Shown: piece by piece, positions 40,994-49,927 of the stretch
Layout of the letters: each line of letters starts with the position of its first letter
Numbering within the stretch: position 1 is the stretch's first letter
Assembly (NCBI RefSeq): GCF_000300005.1
Contig: NC_018691.1
Coordinates: forward strand, 4,100,001 to 4,164,000
Length of the DNA stretch: 64,000 nt
Source of the DNA: Alloalcanivorax dieselolei B5
GTDB lineage: Bacteria > Pseudomonadota > Gammaproteobacteria > Pseudomonadales > Alcanivoracaceae
Direction: 5' to 3'
Position numbers and translations under genes: made by a program
The notes under the pieces: model-generated
What the model was told of the DNA's origin: nothing
Seen by the model: only the letters and a program-made list of their open reading frames with translations
Databases searched by the model: none

Positions 40994-41965
40994 ATGGATT
41001 TTAAGGCCATCAGTTCCAACGTCGCCGACGATTTCGAGGCGGTCAACAGCTTCATCCAACACCATTTGGATACGGATGTTCCCCTGATCCGCGAGGTCGG
41101 CGAGTACATTATCCAATCCGGCGGCAAGCGTCTGCGCCCCTTGGTGTGTCTGCTCTGCGCCCGCGCCGCCGGCTATTCCGGCGACAAGCACGTCAATGTT
41201 GCCGCGGTCATCGAATTATTGCATACCGCCACCCTGCTCCATGACGATGTGGTGGACGAATCCGGCCTGCGCCGCGGCCGCCCCACCGTCAACGCGGTAT
41301 GGGGCAACGCTGCCAGCGTGCTGGTGGGCGATTTCCTGATCTCGCGCTCGTTCCAGTTGATGGTGGCGCTGGAAGATCAGCGGCTGCTGGAAATCCTGTC
41401 CCTGAGCACCAACACCATCTCCGAGGGCGAGGTCTTGCAGTTAATCAACTGCCGCGACCCGGATACCAGCGAAGAAAGCTATATGCGGGTGATCCACCAC
41501 AAGACCGCGAAGATGTTCGAATCCGCGGCGGAGACCGGGGCCGTGCTGGGCGCCACCGAAGGACGGGATCAGGCCGAGGCCTTCGCCACCTTCGGCCGCC
41601 ACCTGGGCATTGCTTTTCAGTTGGTGGATGACGTGCTCGACTATCAGGGCGATGTGGAAGAACTGGGCAAGAACGTGGGCGACGACCTGGCCGAAGGCAA
41701 ACCCACCCTGCCGCTGATCCACACCATTCGCAGCGGCTCTCCGGAGCAGGCCAAACTGATCAAGGACGCCATCCGCACTGGCGGTCTGGACCGCCTGCAG
41801 GACATCATCCACATCGTGCGTGACTCCGGCGGCCTCAGCCACACCGTGGCGGTGGCCGAGGAACAGACCCGGCTCGCCCTGGCGGCACTGGAGACCGTGC
41901 CCGAGTCCCGTTATAAAGAGGCTCTGCAAACCCTGGCATTGGAATCCCTGAAACGGACCCATTAG
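40994..41965 (+). CDS. ispB: All-trans polyprenyl (octaprenyl-type) diphosphate synthase
   Basis: Makes the long isoprenoid side chain of ubiquinone by repeated IPP addition. The first aspartate-rich motif is DDVVD (84-88, in LLHDDVVDES), the second is DDVLD (212-216, in LVDDVLDYQGD), and GGKRLRP binds the diphosphate. The chain length (C40 or C45) cannot be decided from sequence. Length 323 equals E. coli. It is divergent from rplU-rpmA, the conserved position, and followed after 32 bases by a lipoprotein gene. Confidence 0.95.
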   Translation: MDFKAISSNVADDFEAVNSFIQHHLDTDVPLIREVGEYIIQSGGKRLRPLVCLLCARAAGYSGDKHVNVAAVIELLHTATLLHDDVVDESGLRRGRPTVNAVWGNAASVLVGDFLISRSFQLMVALEDQRLLEILSLSTNTISEGEVLQLINCRDPDTSEESYMRVIHHKTAKMFESAAETGAVLGATEGRDQAEAFATFGRHLGIAFQLVDDVLDYQGDVEELGKNVGDDLAEGKPTLPLIHTIRSGSPEQAKLIKDAIRTGGLDRLQDIIHIVRDSGGLSHTVAVAEEQTRLALAALETVPESRYKEALQTLALESLKRTH

Positions 41966-41997
41966 AGCCCTGAACCGAGATAGATGAGGAAAGACTC

Positions 41998-42591
41998 ATG
42001 CGTTCCCTACTGACCGTTCTGATTGCCGCCCTGGTTGTGAGCGGCTGTGCCCTGAGCCCGCAGCGCATTGAGGTGGACCCGCAAGTGCAGGTCAAAGCCT
42101 CCAACGTTGGCCATAACCGTTCAGTACAGGTTGTTGGCGTCGATTCCCGCGGCAAGAATGAGTTCGGCAGCCGCGGCGGCGTTTACGACGAAACCGCCCT
42201 GCTGATCCCCAGCAACGACATCAAGGCGGCGATCGCCGACACCGTCCGCAACGGCCTGCAGAGCCTGGGCTTCAACGCCTTCAATCCCGGCGGAGACGCC
42301 ACCACTCTGGAAGTCCGCCTGGAACAGCTGGACTATATTCCGGAACCGGGCTCGGTGGTGAACCGGGTCGACCTGAACCTGGTGCTGCAGGCGGAAGCCC
42401 GCCGTGGTCCGACCACGCACACCGGCACTTACAAGAGCAGCGTGGAGCACAAGACGCCGTTCACGCCGTCCCTGGCGCAAAACCGGCAGATGATCAACGA
42501 CATCCTGGCCAAAGCCATCGAGCGCCTGCTGCAGGATCCGGAAATGCTGGCCTTTCTGGCTGGCGCCGACTTCCCCGGCGATAGCGAGTAA
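41998..42591 (+). CDS. YajG-family lipoprotein
   Basis: Signal peptide with lipobox VSGC (C17), then a 180-residue domain resembling E. coli YajG (DPQVQVKASNVGHNRSVQVVGVDSR...), a lipoprotein family of unknown function. The Ala and Leu after the cysteine fit outer membrane sorting. GAGGAAAG precedes the ATG. It is 32 bases downstream of ispB and 8 bases upstream of the Rdx-like gene, so all three may be transcribed together. Confidence 0.82.
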   Translation: MRSLLTVLIAALVVSGCALSPQRIEVDPQVQVKASNVGHNRSVQVVGVDSRGKNEFGSRGGVYDETALLIPSNDIKAAIADTVRNGLQSLGFNAFNPGGDATTLEVRLEQLDYIPEPGSVVNRVDLNLVLQAEARRGPTTHTGTYKSSVEHKTPFTPSLAQNRQMINDILAKAIERLLQDPEMLAFLAGADFPGDSE

Positions 42592-42599
42592 ACGGTTTC

Positions 42600-42872
42600 A
42601 TGGCCGGCCAAGTAAGCATTCACTACTGCCGCCAATGCAACTGGCTGCTGCGCTCCGCCTGGTACGCCCAGGAGCTGCTCTCCACCTTCTCCGAGGAACT
42701 GGATGAGGTTGCCCTGCGCCCGGGCACCGGCGGCGTGTTCCAGGTTACCGTGGACGATACCCTGGTTTGGGACCGGGCCCGGGACGGCGGCTTTCCGGAG
42801 ATTACCGAGTTAAAGCGCCGGGTGCGCGATATCGCTTGCCCGGATCGTTCTCTGGGGCATATTGACCGCTAG
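42600..42872 (+). CDS. SelT/SelW/SelH (Rdx) family thioredoxin-like protein
   Basis: A 90-residue protein with the redox motif CxxC (C10 and C13 in HYCRQCNWLLRSAW), the Cys form of the selenoprotein W/T fold, and the conserved GTGGVFQVTVDDTLVWDR. The physiological substrate in bacteria is unknown. Starts 8 bases after the YajG-like gene. Confidence 0.85.
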   Translation: MAGQVSIHYCRQCNWLLRSAWYAQELLSTFSEELDEVALRPGTGGVFQVTVDDTLVWDRARDGGFPEITELKRRVRDIACPDRSLGHIDR

Positions 42873-43057
42873 GCGATCAGGCACACAGATAAAGGTTCTT
42901 TTCGAAAGGGTGTTGTTCTGGCAAGGGGAGTGTTTACGGCGGGTCATGGACACCCGGGGGACCCGCAAGACCCGGCTACGGAGCTCCGAAGAAGATCCCC
43001 CCGCTGGAGGAATGCTCTCCATTCCTCTCGCTCACCCGTGATGAACCATAAAACGGA

Positions 43058-43249
43058 TCACTCATTCTCCGGCCGCACCGAAACCTCGGGCGTCTCCGGG
43101 TTCGGCAGGAAGACGGTCAGCACCAGGGGTTGGCAGCAAACGTGACAGTCCTCCACGTATTCCTGATCCCCCTGGGACACATCGACCAGGGCATCGAAAT
43201 ACTGCCAGCAATGGGGACACTGCACCGGTACCGGGATCAGCGCGTCCAT
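43058..43249 (-). CDS. CPXCG-motif cysteine-rich protein
   Basis: A 63-residue protein with a likely zinc site: CPHC (C11, C14) and DCHVCC (C35, C38, C39), with the family sequence VQCPHCWQ. Function unknown. GGAGGGAGT precedes the ATG at 43249; the longer frame to 43342 runs in the HIT gene. It overlaps the end of the HIT-family gene by 13 bases, so the pair is coupled. Confidence 0.82.
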   Translation of the reverse strand: MDALIPVPVQCPHCWQYFDALVDVSQGDQEYVEDCHVCCQPLVLTVFLPNPETPEVSVRPENE

Positions 43250-43650
43250 ACTCCCTCCGGCAACGCCAACCGCGCCAGCCACCGCGGCGTCCGCTCCACC
43301 GGCTGCGGCACCCCCTGCCCCCATACCGGCCCCGGCCAGCAAGGGTCATCACGGAAGCGAGCGATCACATGCACGTGCAATTGGGGTACCAGGTTCCCCA
43401 ACGCCCCGATATTGATCTTGTCGGCACCGGTGACCCGCTCCAACTCCGCCGCCAATCCATTGACCACCCTCAGCAGACGGTGCTGTTCCTCCTCCGCCAG
43501 TTGGTGCCACTCCCGGATATCCGCCCGGCGCGGCACCACCACCAACCAGGGGAAGCGGCCGTCACGCAGCCAGCGAATCCAGCAAAACTCATCCTCCGCC
43601 ACGGCGCCGGTATCCGCCGCCAGACGTTCGTGCAATATCACCGCTGTCAT
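43237..43650 (-). CDS. HIT-domain protein with altered histidine triad
   Basis: A 137-residue HIT-superfamily protein. The triad region reads QLHVHVIAR (Q90, H92, H94): the first histidine of H-x-H-x-H is glutamine, while the second and third are kept. N-terminal FCWIRWLRDGRFPWLVVVPRR fits the HIT fold. Such proteins are nucleotide hydrolases or transferases; the Gln variant may change activity. GGAGAGG precedes the ATG at 43650. Followed by the overlapping CPXCG gene. Confidence 0.82.
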   Translation of the reverse strand: MTAVILHERLAADTGAVAEDEFCWIRWLRDGRFPWLVVVPRRADIREWHQLAEEEQHRLLRVVNGLAAELERVTGADKINIGALGNLVPQLHVHVIARFRDDPCWPGPVWGQGVPQPVERTPRWLARLALPEGVWTR

Positions 43651-43787
43651 AACCTCTCCACTTGGTATGGGCACGGCTCGCTATACCACGCCATCCAGGC
43701 TAGCATGATACGCCAAAATTATTAGAGCCTATCAAGGCTGTGCCGCCACTGGCGGCGACACATGTTTTTCTGTCTGGGGGGACGGTT

Positions 43788-44177
43788 ATGGAATGGGTGG
43801 CCATCGTCACGGTGCTTGCCTTGCTGCAATGCGCCCTGTTCAGTTTTATGGTGGGACGGGCCCGGGTCAAATATCAGATCCGCGCGCCGGCCGTGGCCGG
43901 ACACGAGCTGTTCGAGCGCAGTCACCGGATCCACGCCAACACGGTGGAGCAGCTGGTGCTGTTCCTGCCCGCGTTATGGTTATGTGGCTGGTACCTGGAG
44001 CCGCGCGCGGCGGCGGTGGTGGGCAGCCTGTTCCTGATCGGCCGCCAGCTCTACTTCAATCATTATCTGGAACAGCCCCGTGATCGCGGCACTGGCTTCC
44101 TGCTTGGTTTCCTGGCGACCCTGACACTGCTGCTGGGCGCCCTCGGCGGGGCCATCAGCTCATTGATCCTTCATTGA
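43788..44177 (+). CDS. MAPEG-family membrane protein
   Basis: A 129-residue protein with four transmembrane helices and the MAPEG signature ERSHRIHANTVEQLVLFLPALW, then RQLYFNHYLEQPRDRGTGF. The family includes membrane glutathione S-transferases and eicosanoid enzymes in eukaryotes; the bacterial substrates are mostly unknown. The ATG at 43788 follows GGGGGGACGGTT. It lies convergent with the AraC regulator. Confidence 0.85.
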   Translation: MEWVAIVTVLALLQCALFSFMVGRARVKYQIRAPAVAGHELFERSHRIHANTVEQLVLFLPALWLCGWYLEPRAAAVVGSLFLIGRQLYFNHYLEQPRDRGTGFLLGFLATLTLLLGALGGAISSLILH

Positions 44178-44218
44178 GCGCGGCCGTTTTACCAGCCACG
44201 CCCCACAGTCCCGGCGCC

Positions 44219-45235
44219 CTAGCCGCGATAGTCCGACGGGCTCTTGCCGGTCCAGCGGCGGAACGCACGGGCGAAATTGGAGGCATCGGAATAACCCAGC
44301 GCGGCGGCGATGTCGTCCACCGAACGACGACTTTGTGACAGGTATTCCACCGCCAGCCCCTTGCGCAGATCATCGAGCAGCGTCTGGTAGCTGGTCCCCA
44401 GTTGCTGCAGCTTGCGCTTGAGCGTGCGCGAGGACATGTGCAACTCACTGGCCACTTCCTCGACGCCGGGGAACCGGCCCGAGCGCGCCAGAATGATTCT
44501 GCGCACCTGCCCCAACAGCGGCGGCGGCGCCTTGATATGGGCCAGTTCCTGCTCGCACTGCACCTCCGCCAGACGCGACAGGCGCGGATCCGCGAAGCGC
44601 AGCCGGTACTGCAAACGCTCCGCGGGAAAGCGCATCTGACTGTAGGCGCAATCGAAATACACCGGCACCGGAATCAGCGGCCGCAGCCTTTGAAAGTAAT
44701 CCGGCTCCGGATAGGAAAAGCGCAGCTCACCGAACAGTTCCACTTCCGGCAGCATTTGCAGCCCCATGAAATGGAAACTGGAGAACAGGCTCTCCGTCAG
44801 CAACGGCGCCAGATCACCGAGAGACAGCATTTCATTGACCTGCAACACCGCCCAGTCGCCTTCGACAAAGGATTCGAGCTGAATCAGGGTGCTGCGGATA
44901 CGGAAGAATTTCACCGCCAGTTCAATGGCGTCCCCCAGGGTTTCGCTGCTCATCGCCGCATAGCCAAGGAAACCGTGGGAAGACAACGGCGTCGCCGCTC
45001 CCAGCTCCCACCCGAGCCAGGGCTCGTTGGTCAGCATCACGGCGCGCCGGGCCACCCGCCGCAACAGCGTCGCCGACACCCGTGATTTCGCCTCGCGCCA
45101 GCATCCCCGGCGAACACCGGTTCCGTCCAGCAGCTGCTCTTCGCTGAATCCGCGTTTCTTCATCACCTCCATGAAGGGAATCAGATACTCCGCGGACACC
45201 GCGTACTCTTCGGGATTCATTTTTAGAATTGTCAT
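44219..45235 (-). CDS. AraC-family transcriptional regulator
   Basis: A 338-residue regulator with an N-terminal ligand domain of the OruR/ArgR-like type (FLGYAAMSSETLGDAIELAVKFFRI...) and a C-terminal double helix-turn-helix: VEEVASELHMSSRTLKRKLQQLGTSYQ and SVDDIAAALGYSDASNFARAFRRWTGKSPSDYR. The long frame to 45580 overlaps the divergent SDR gene; the ATG at 45235 fits the family. It probably controls the divergent SDR gene 199 bases away. The inducer is unknown. Confidence 0.87.
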   Translation of the reverse strand: MTILKMNPEEYAVSAEYLIPFMEVMKKRGFSEEQLLDGTGVRRGCWREAKSRVSATLLRRVARRAVMLTNEPWLGWELGAATPLSSHGFLGYAAMSSETLGDAIELAVKFFRIRSTLIQLESFVEGDWAVLQVNEMLSLGDLAPLLTESLFSSFHFMGLQMLPEVELFGELRFSYPEPDYFQRLRPLIPVPVYFDCAYSQMRFPAERLQYRLRFADPRLSRLAEVQCEQELAHIKAPPPLLGQVRRIILARSGRFPGVEEVASELHMSSRTLKRKLQQLGTSYQTLLDDLRKGLAVEYLSQSRRSVDDIAAALGYSDASNFARAFRRWTGKSPSDYRG

Positions 45236-45434
45236 CTTGCCGTTCCCGTCTTGATCTCTTGCATTGGCCTGAAATGACAGGCCTACACACCATACCCAGC
45301 CCTCTCCCCGGCCGGCATTGCCCCTGAAGCCCGCCGGGCGGGCACCTGCGGTCAACCGTGACGCCCCTCTTTCCACCTCTCCGGCAGCAGGCGTACTCTG
45401 TAAAACTCCCCTGGCACGCATAAAGGAGAACACC

Positions 45435-46265
45435 ATGTCGACACTGAGCGGCAAAACCCTGTTCATCACCGGCGCCAGCCGTGGCATTGGCAAGGCCATA
45501 GGCCTGCGCGCCGCCCGCGACGGTGCCAATATCGTGTTGTTTTCGAAAACCGCCGAACCCCACCCAAAGCTGCCCGGCACGCTTTATACCGCCGCAGAGG
45601 AAATGCAGGAGGCCGGCGGCAAGACCCTGGTGTGCGTGGGGGACATTCGCCACGAGGAAGATGTGGCGGACGCGGTACAACAAGCGGAGGAAACGTTTGG
45701 CGGCCTGGACATTCTGGTCAATAACGCCAGCGCCATTTCGCTCACTTCCACCGAAAGCACCAGCATGAAGTCCTATGATCTGATGCATCAGGTCAACGCC
45801 CGCGGCACCTTCCTCGCCAGCCGGTTGTGCCTGCCACTGCTGCGCCAGGCGGAGAATCCTCACATTCTGATGTTGTCACCGCCGCTGAATCTGAACCCGG
45901 CCTGGTTCGGTCGCCACCTGGCCTACACCATGGCCAAGTACGGCATGAGCATGTGCGTGCTGGGCCTGGCGGATGAGTACCGGAACCGGGTGGGCGTCAA
46001 CGCACTGTGGCCACGCACCGCCATCAACACCTCCGCGGTACGCAATCTCCTCGGTGGCGAGCAGTCGGTGCAGGCATCACGCCAGCCAAGCATCATGGCC
46101 GACGCCGCCCACGCCATCCTGGTCCAGCCGGCGAACCAGTGCAGCGGCAACTTCTTTATTGATGATGAGGTCCTGGCGGCGGAAGGCGTGGACCTGGACC
46201 GCTACAAGGTGGATCCGTCGCTGAGCGATGATCAGCTGCTGCCGGATTTCTTCCTGGATTCCTGA
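45435..46265 (+). CDS. Short-chain dehydrogenase/reductase, HSDL2-like
   Basis: NAD(P)-dependent oxidoreductase of the classical SDR fold: TGASRGIG (12-19), NNAS (96-99), and the active site Y164-x3-K168 in YTMAKYG. The sequence SKTAEPHPKLPGTLYTAAEEMQEAGG is typical of the HSDL2-like branch, often linked to fatty acid metabolism. AAAGGAGAACACC directly precedes the ATG at 45435. Probably controlled by the divergent AraC regulator. Substrate not known. Confidence 0.87.
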   Translation: MSTLSGKTLFITGASRGIGKAIGLRAARDGANIVLFSKTAEPHPKLPGTLYTAAEEMQEAGGKTLVCVGDIRHEEDVADAVQQAEETFGGLDILVNNASAISLTSTESTSMKSYDLMHQVNARGTFLASRLCLPLLRQAENPHILMLSPPLNLNPAWFGRHLAYTMAKYGMSMCVLGLADEYRNRVGVNALWPRTAINTSAVRNLLGGEQSVQASRQPSIMADAAHAILVQPANQCSGNFFIDDEVLAAEGVDLDRYKVDPSLSDDQLLPDFFLDS

Positions 46266-46456
46266 CCGTCACGCCGCCGTCCGCAAGTGCCGGGGTGGCT
46301 GGCAAAAACCGTCACATCCTGCCACAGGGCGCGGCGCCGGCTCATCGGGCGCCCGGGGCAAATAACATATCCCTCTGATTTAGAAGGAAATAATCAGAAA
46401 GAAGAGGCTGGCACGGTTCTCGCTATTCAATGGAGACGACGATCAGGTGAGACATC

Positions 46457-46642
46457 ATGAGCAAGGTCATACGCCTCGAAGAGCGCGACCCCGAAACCGC
46501 CCTGGAAAACCTGAACCGGGTCACCGGTCTGGATTTCCACTGCTGGCCGGAGTCGTTGCTGGAACAAGACCGCAAGACGCCCCGGCCCCAGCCGCGACCG
46601 GCCAGCACCAAACCCCGCCGTACCGCGGGCGGCACGGCTTAG
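46457..46642 (+). CDS. Small hypothetical protein
   Basis: A 61-residue open frame with an AGGTGAG sequence 6 bases before its ATG. The N-terminal half (VIRLEERDPETALENLNRVTGLDF) could be helical; the tail is Pro/Arg-rich and probably disordered and basic. No recognisable domain. It meets the minus-strand gene next door in a 4-base tail overlap. Coding status rests on the ribosome binding site and non-random composition. Confidence 0.5.
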   Translation: MSKVIRLEERDPETALENLNRVTGLDFHCWPESLLEQDRKTPRPQPRPASTKPRRTAGGTA

Positions 46643-47019
46643 TAGTTGGAAATCAGCTTGTCCTGGGGATCCAATGCCATGCCCCGGCGCTGCATGTATA
46701 ACTCTTCCACCACATAGCGCATGGACGGATCGGACAGGCCCAGGGTCACCTGGATCTGCTCCACGCTGTCACTGAGCCGGAGTTTGACCACCCCGGACAG
46801 CAGCGCGCTGCCTTCCCCCTGGACCTCGGCGCAGTCGACCACCACCGCCTGCTCGCCCTTTTCATCCAGGCAACACACACGCAGTTCCACCCGGCCCCGG
46901 GCTCCGGTCACCCGCACCCAGGAGGCCACGTTGAATTCCGCTTCCCATTGCCGGGCTCGAGCCGGCCTTCCCCCCGCCCAGATGCGCTCCGGCACCTTGG
47001 CAATAAACGCTTCACTCAT
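46639..47019 (-). CDS. Hypothetical protein
   Basis: A 126-residue protein with no signal peptide, no transmembrane segment and no family that I recognise. The middle alternates hydrophobic and charged residues (GRVELRVCCLDEKGEQAVVVDCAEVQ), suggesting a beta-rich fold. Two ATGs are possible (47028 and 47019); neither has a clear ribosome binding site. It is divergent from the phasin-like gene. Confidence 0.6.
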   Translation of the reverse strand: MSEAFIAKVPERIWAGGRPARARQWEAEFNVASWVRVTGARGRVELRVCCLDEKGEQAVVVDCAEVQGEGSALLSGVVKLRLSDSVEQIQVTLGLSDPSMRYVVEELYMQRRGMALDPQDKLISNY

Positions 47020-47286
47020 GGAATCCATCTCGACATTTTATTCTTCAGGCAGTGTACGGACGGTCTGAAATCTCTGCCACGGGCGACTTGGCGGGGCCAG
47101 GTTGATACGCATCACAAGGCCGGGCAACAGACGTTGTTTTATTGTCTGACAATCAAAACCTTATCGTGCCTGGCCGCCCCTTACTCTAGGCCCATACTTT
47201 GGCGAATCGTTCTCGCCAAACCTTTTTCTCCGACGACGCCGAGGCGTTTGTCGATCCCCAAAAGACCCGCTGACGAGAGGCGATCC

Positions 47287-47718
47287 ATGGGCGAGTTGAA
47301 AGAACTGCGTGAAGAACGGGCCAACCTGGTCAACCGTGCCAAAAGCCTGGCCAACACCCTCTATCTGGCCAGCCTGGGTGCTTACAGCAAGGCCAATGAG
47401 AAATCCGAGGCGCTCTACGGACACTATCTGTCCGCCGGTGCTCAAGCCTACGGCGACGAGGCCGAAGGCAAATCAAAACTGGCTCTGGCCAGCCGTGGCT
47501 TGCTCCTGAGCGCCCGTCAACTGATCGACGAGGCACCGCAAAAACGCCAGGCGCTTTACGAAAACCTGGTTGCCGCCGGCAAAGAAGAGCGCGGCGAGAA
47601 AGCGGAAAGCAGCAACGAGTTCGTGTTAGCGGGTGTGGGCGCCGTTTCCACCGTGCGCGAACAGGGCCAGAAGCTGCTGGATGAGCTGGTCAGCGCTGGC
47701 GAGAAAGAGCGCGCCTGA
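47287..47718 (+). CDS. Phasin-like protein
   Basis: A 143-residue, alanine- and glutamate-rich, amphipathic helical protein built of about three related segments: LYLASLGAYSKANEKSEAL, LALASRGLLLSARQLIDEA and LAGVGAVSTVREQGQKLLDEL followed by SAGEKE. The LAGxGA-Y/V-x(3)-EGxKLxDELVxxGE pattern is that of polyhydroxyalkanoate granule proteins PhaF/PhaI. It could coat PHA or neutral lipid inclusions. No PHA synthase is in this window. GAGAGG precedes the ATG at 47287, and a strong terminator follows. Confidence 0.68.
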   Translation: MGELKELREERANLVNRAKSLANTLYLASLGAYSKANEKSEALYGHYLSAGAQAYGDEAEGKSKLALASRGLLLSARQLIDEAPQKRQALYENLVAAGKEERGEKAESSNEFVLAGVGAVSTVREQGQKLLDELVSAGEKERA

Positions 47719-47749
47719 ATCTGATTTTCTGTCACTTCTCTCCTTACCT

Positions 47750-47774
47750 GGGGCCGATATCGGCCCCTTTTTTT
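47750..47774 (+). terminator. Rho-independent terminator of the phasin-like gene
   Basis: A perfect palindromic stem GGGGCCGATATCGGCCCC (47750-47767) with T7 (47768-47774), 32 bases past the stop. Confidence 0.92.
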
Positions 47775-47857
47775 GCACCAGTCCCCCCCATCGCCTTCCT
47801 CGCCGGATTAGAGCACCATGGGAGCCCCGACACCGTCGTGATCCCCTGGAGGACACC

Positions 47858-49183
47858 GTGGCCAAACGAATCCGCAACCCGCTTGCCGGCGGCGGACGCC
47901 TGCTTAAGCTGACGGGCATGACCACCTCCATCGCCACTCGCGTGGCCACTCATCAGGTCAAGAGCTGGTTCCAGGATGACGCTCTGCGAGAGACCAACCG
48001 CGAAGCCCTGATGCGCCATATTGGCCGGGAGGTCGCGGTTACATTGGGAGAGATGAAAGGCGCGGTGATGAAAGTGGGACAAATCGCCTCGCAGATGCAA
48101 GACATCCTGCCCAAGGAAATCAGTGAGCAATTGGCGGTACTGCAGAACGCTTCCGCGCCAATGCCGTTCCACGTTATCCGGCGGCAATTGGAAACCCACC
48201 TGGGCGGCAAACTCGGCGACCATTTCAGCGAGTTTTCCGAAACACCGTTCGCGGCCGCCTCCATCGGCCAGGTCCATGACGCGGTTACCCGGGACGGAGA
48301 ATCCGTGGTAGTCAAGGTGCAGTATCCGGCCGTGCGCCGTTCCATCGATTCGGATATGCGCCATCTGAAACGCATCCTCAAACTCGGCAGCCTGCTCAAG
48401 GTAAATGAAGCTGCTCTGGATGCCGTGTTTCAGGAGATCCGTTCACGACTCAACGAAGAACTGGATTACCATCAGGAAGCGCGCAACTTGAATCTCCTGC
48501 GCGAGTTCCATCGTGATCAGCCCTGGCTGGTGATTCCCCGGGTCTACGCTTCCCTGTCCGGTGAGACAGTACTCACCCTGAGCCGTGAAGACGGCATCCC
48601 TCTACACCAGGTCAACGACGAGAACGGCTTCGACCAACCGCTGCGCAATCAGTTGGGCGAGCGCTTGTTTGACGCCCTGGCGGCGGAGATTTTTCAGCTG
48701 GGCACAGTGCATTGCGATCCTCATCCCGGCAATTTTGCTTTCCGCCGGGATGGCAGCATCGTGATGTACGATTTTGGCGCGGTGAAACAACTGAGCGAAG
48801 AGGATATCGAATTGTTCGGCAAGGTGATCAACGCCGCCACCAAAGGGGACTGGCAGCACCTCGATGCCGGCCTGATTGAGCTGGGCGCGCGACGGCCCGA
48901 CAGTCATCCACCACCGGGGTTCTACGATCGCTGGGTGCCTTTGATATTGAGCGGATTTTCTCCCGAGCCGGTCAACTTCGCCGATGCCCGGGTCCACCTG
49001 GATATAGTGGAAACGGTACGCAAGACGCCGCTGTCGGCGCTGCTGACATTTCAGCCCTCTTCCCGGACATTACTGGTGGAGAGAGTGGTGAGCGGGCACT
49101 ACTGGACCATGAAAGCCCTGGGGGTTCGCTCGGCGTTTTTGCCGCGCCTTCAATCCAGCATGGCGGCATCGAAAGCGGGGTAA
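47858..49183 (+). CDS. ABC1/UbiB-family atypical kinase-like protein
   Basis: A 441-residue member of the UbiB/Coq8 family. The KxGQ motif (K72-V-G-Q75), alanine-rich loop AAASIGQVH (132-140), ATP-site lysine K153 (VVVKVQYP), catalytic HCDPHPGNF (284-292) and metal Asp in YDFG (D304) are all intact. The family supports ubiquinone synthesis and lipid handling through ATPase activity. It has no C-terminal transmembrane pair like E. coli UbiB and is not in a ubi operon, so it is probably a paralogue. GTG start with TGGAGG 7 bases upstream. Confidence 0.87.
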   Translation: MAKRIRNPLAGGGRLLKLTGMTTSIATRVATHQVKSWFQDDALRETNREALMRHIGREVAVTLGEMKGAVMKVGQIASQMQDILPKEISEQLAVLQNASAPMPFHVIRRQLETHLGGKLGDHFSEFSETPFAAASIGQVHDAVTRDGESVVVKVQYPAVRRSIDSDMRHLKRILKLGSLLKVNEAALDAVFQEIRSRLNEELDYHQEARNLNLLREFHRDQPWLVIPRVYASLSGETVLTLSREDGIPLHQVNDENGFDQPLRNQLGERLFDALAAEIFQLGTVHCDPHPGNFAFRRDGSIVMYDFGAVKQLSEEDIELFGKVINAATKGDWQHLDAGLIELGARRPDSHPPPGFYDRWVPLILSGFSPEPVNFADARVHLDIVETVRKTPLSALLTFQPSSRTLLVERVVSGHYWTMKALGVRSAFLPRLQSSMAASKAG

Positions 49184-49240
49184 TCCCTCAGCTTGCCCAA
49201 GGTTCTTACCCCGCCTTCCAGATTGCCGCAGAACGACCAT

Positions 49241-49792
49241 TTAGAACGCCGAGCGCAAACCCACGCTGATTCCGGAAATTTCCTCTTCGTCCTTGTCGAA
49301 GTAACGCATGTATTCCAGGTTCATTCCCAGGGTATCGGTAAGGTTCACGTCAATGCCCGCGCCATAGGATTGATCCTCGAAACGGCGGCTGTCATCCACT
49401 TGATAATTGATGCCCGCCAGGCTCCCCTCGGCCTTCACCGTGCCTTTCATTTTGGTATAGCCGCCGATGATGTAAGGATGCACCGATTCCGCCAGAGGCG
49501 CTGACAATTTCACATAAGCGCCATACATGTTGTCCATTTCAAAGTCGACGATACCCCGGGAGTCCTCATCGAATCCCACGCCGCCACGGATTTCCATTCC
49601 CAGATAGTCGTTGAACTCATACCCGGCACGGAAAACAGCGGAGTCAATCTTCAGCGTGTCGCTGTCGTACTCCTCGTTTTCGTATTGCATTTGAGTGTAG
49701 TTGCCACCGATAAAGGGACCGGCCGCGTAGGCCCCACCCGCGGTGAGCGAGAAAGTAACGGCCACTGCTGTCGCGAATTTCCGGGTCAACAT
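49241..49792 (-). CDS. Outer membrane beta-barrel protein
   Basis: A 183-residue protein with a signal peptide (cleavage after AYA, residue 23) and alternating hydrophobic/polar strands ending in the C-terminal Phe required for BAM recognition (VGLRSAF). Its size fits an eight-strand barrel of the OmpA/OmpX or OMP_b-brl type. Role unknown. AAGGAG precedes the ATG. It stands alone between the ABC1 gene and the VWA gene, facing away from the former. Confidence 0.8.
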   Translation of the reverse strand: MLTRKFATAVAVTFSLTAGGAYAAGPFIGGNYTQMQYENEEYDSDTLKIDSAVFRAGYEFNDYLGMEIRGGVGFDEDSRGIVDFEMDNMYGAYVKLSAPLAESVHPYIIGGYTKMKGTVKAEGSLAGINYQVDDSRRFEDQSYGAGIDVNLTDTLGMNLEYMRYFDKDEEEISGISVGLRSAF

Positions 49793-49927
49793 AAGTCACT
49801 CCTTACTTGCGAGTTGAACCACTCGGGTTACAACGGTGTGACTTATGCTATCCGGGGGAGTTCGGGAGCGGGGTTAAATGGCGTTAAAAGCGAGCGAAGC
49901 AGTTCGCATTTTAAAGTTTCACTTCAA

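Noticed and set aside
43742-43756. GCCGCC-ACT-GGCGGC hairpin upstream of the MAPEG gene
   Set aside because: Short GC hairpin with no T run and no neighbour gene ending there; likely chance in this base composition.
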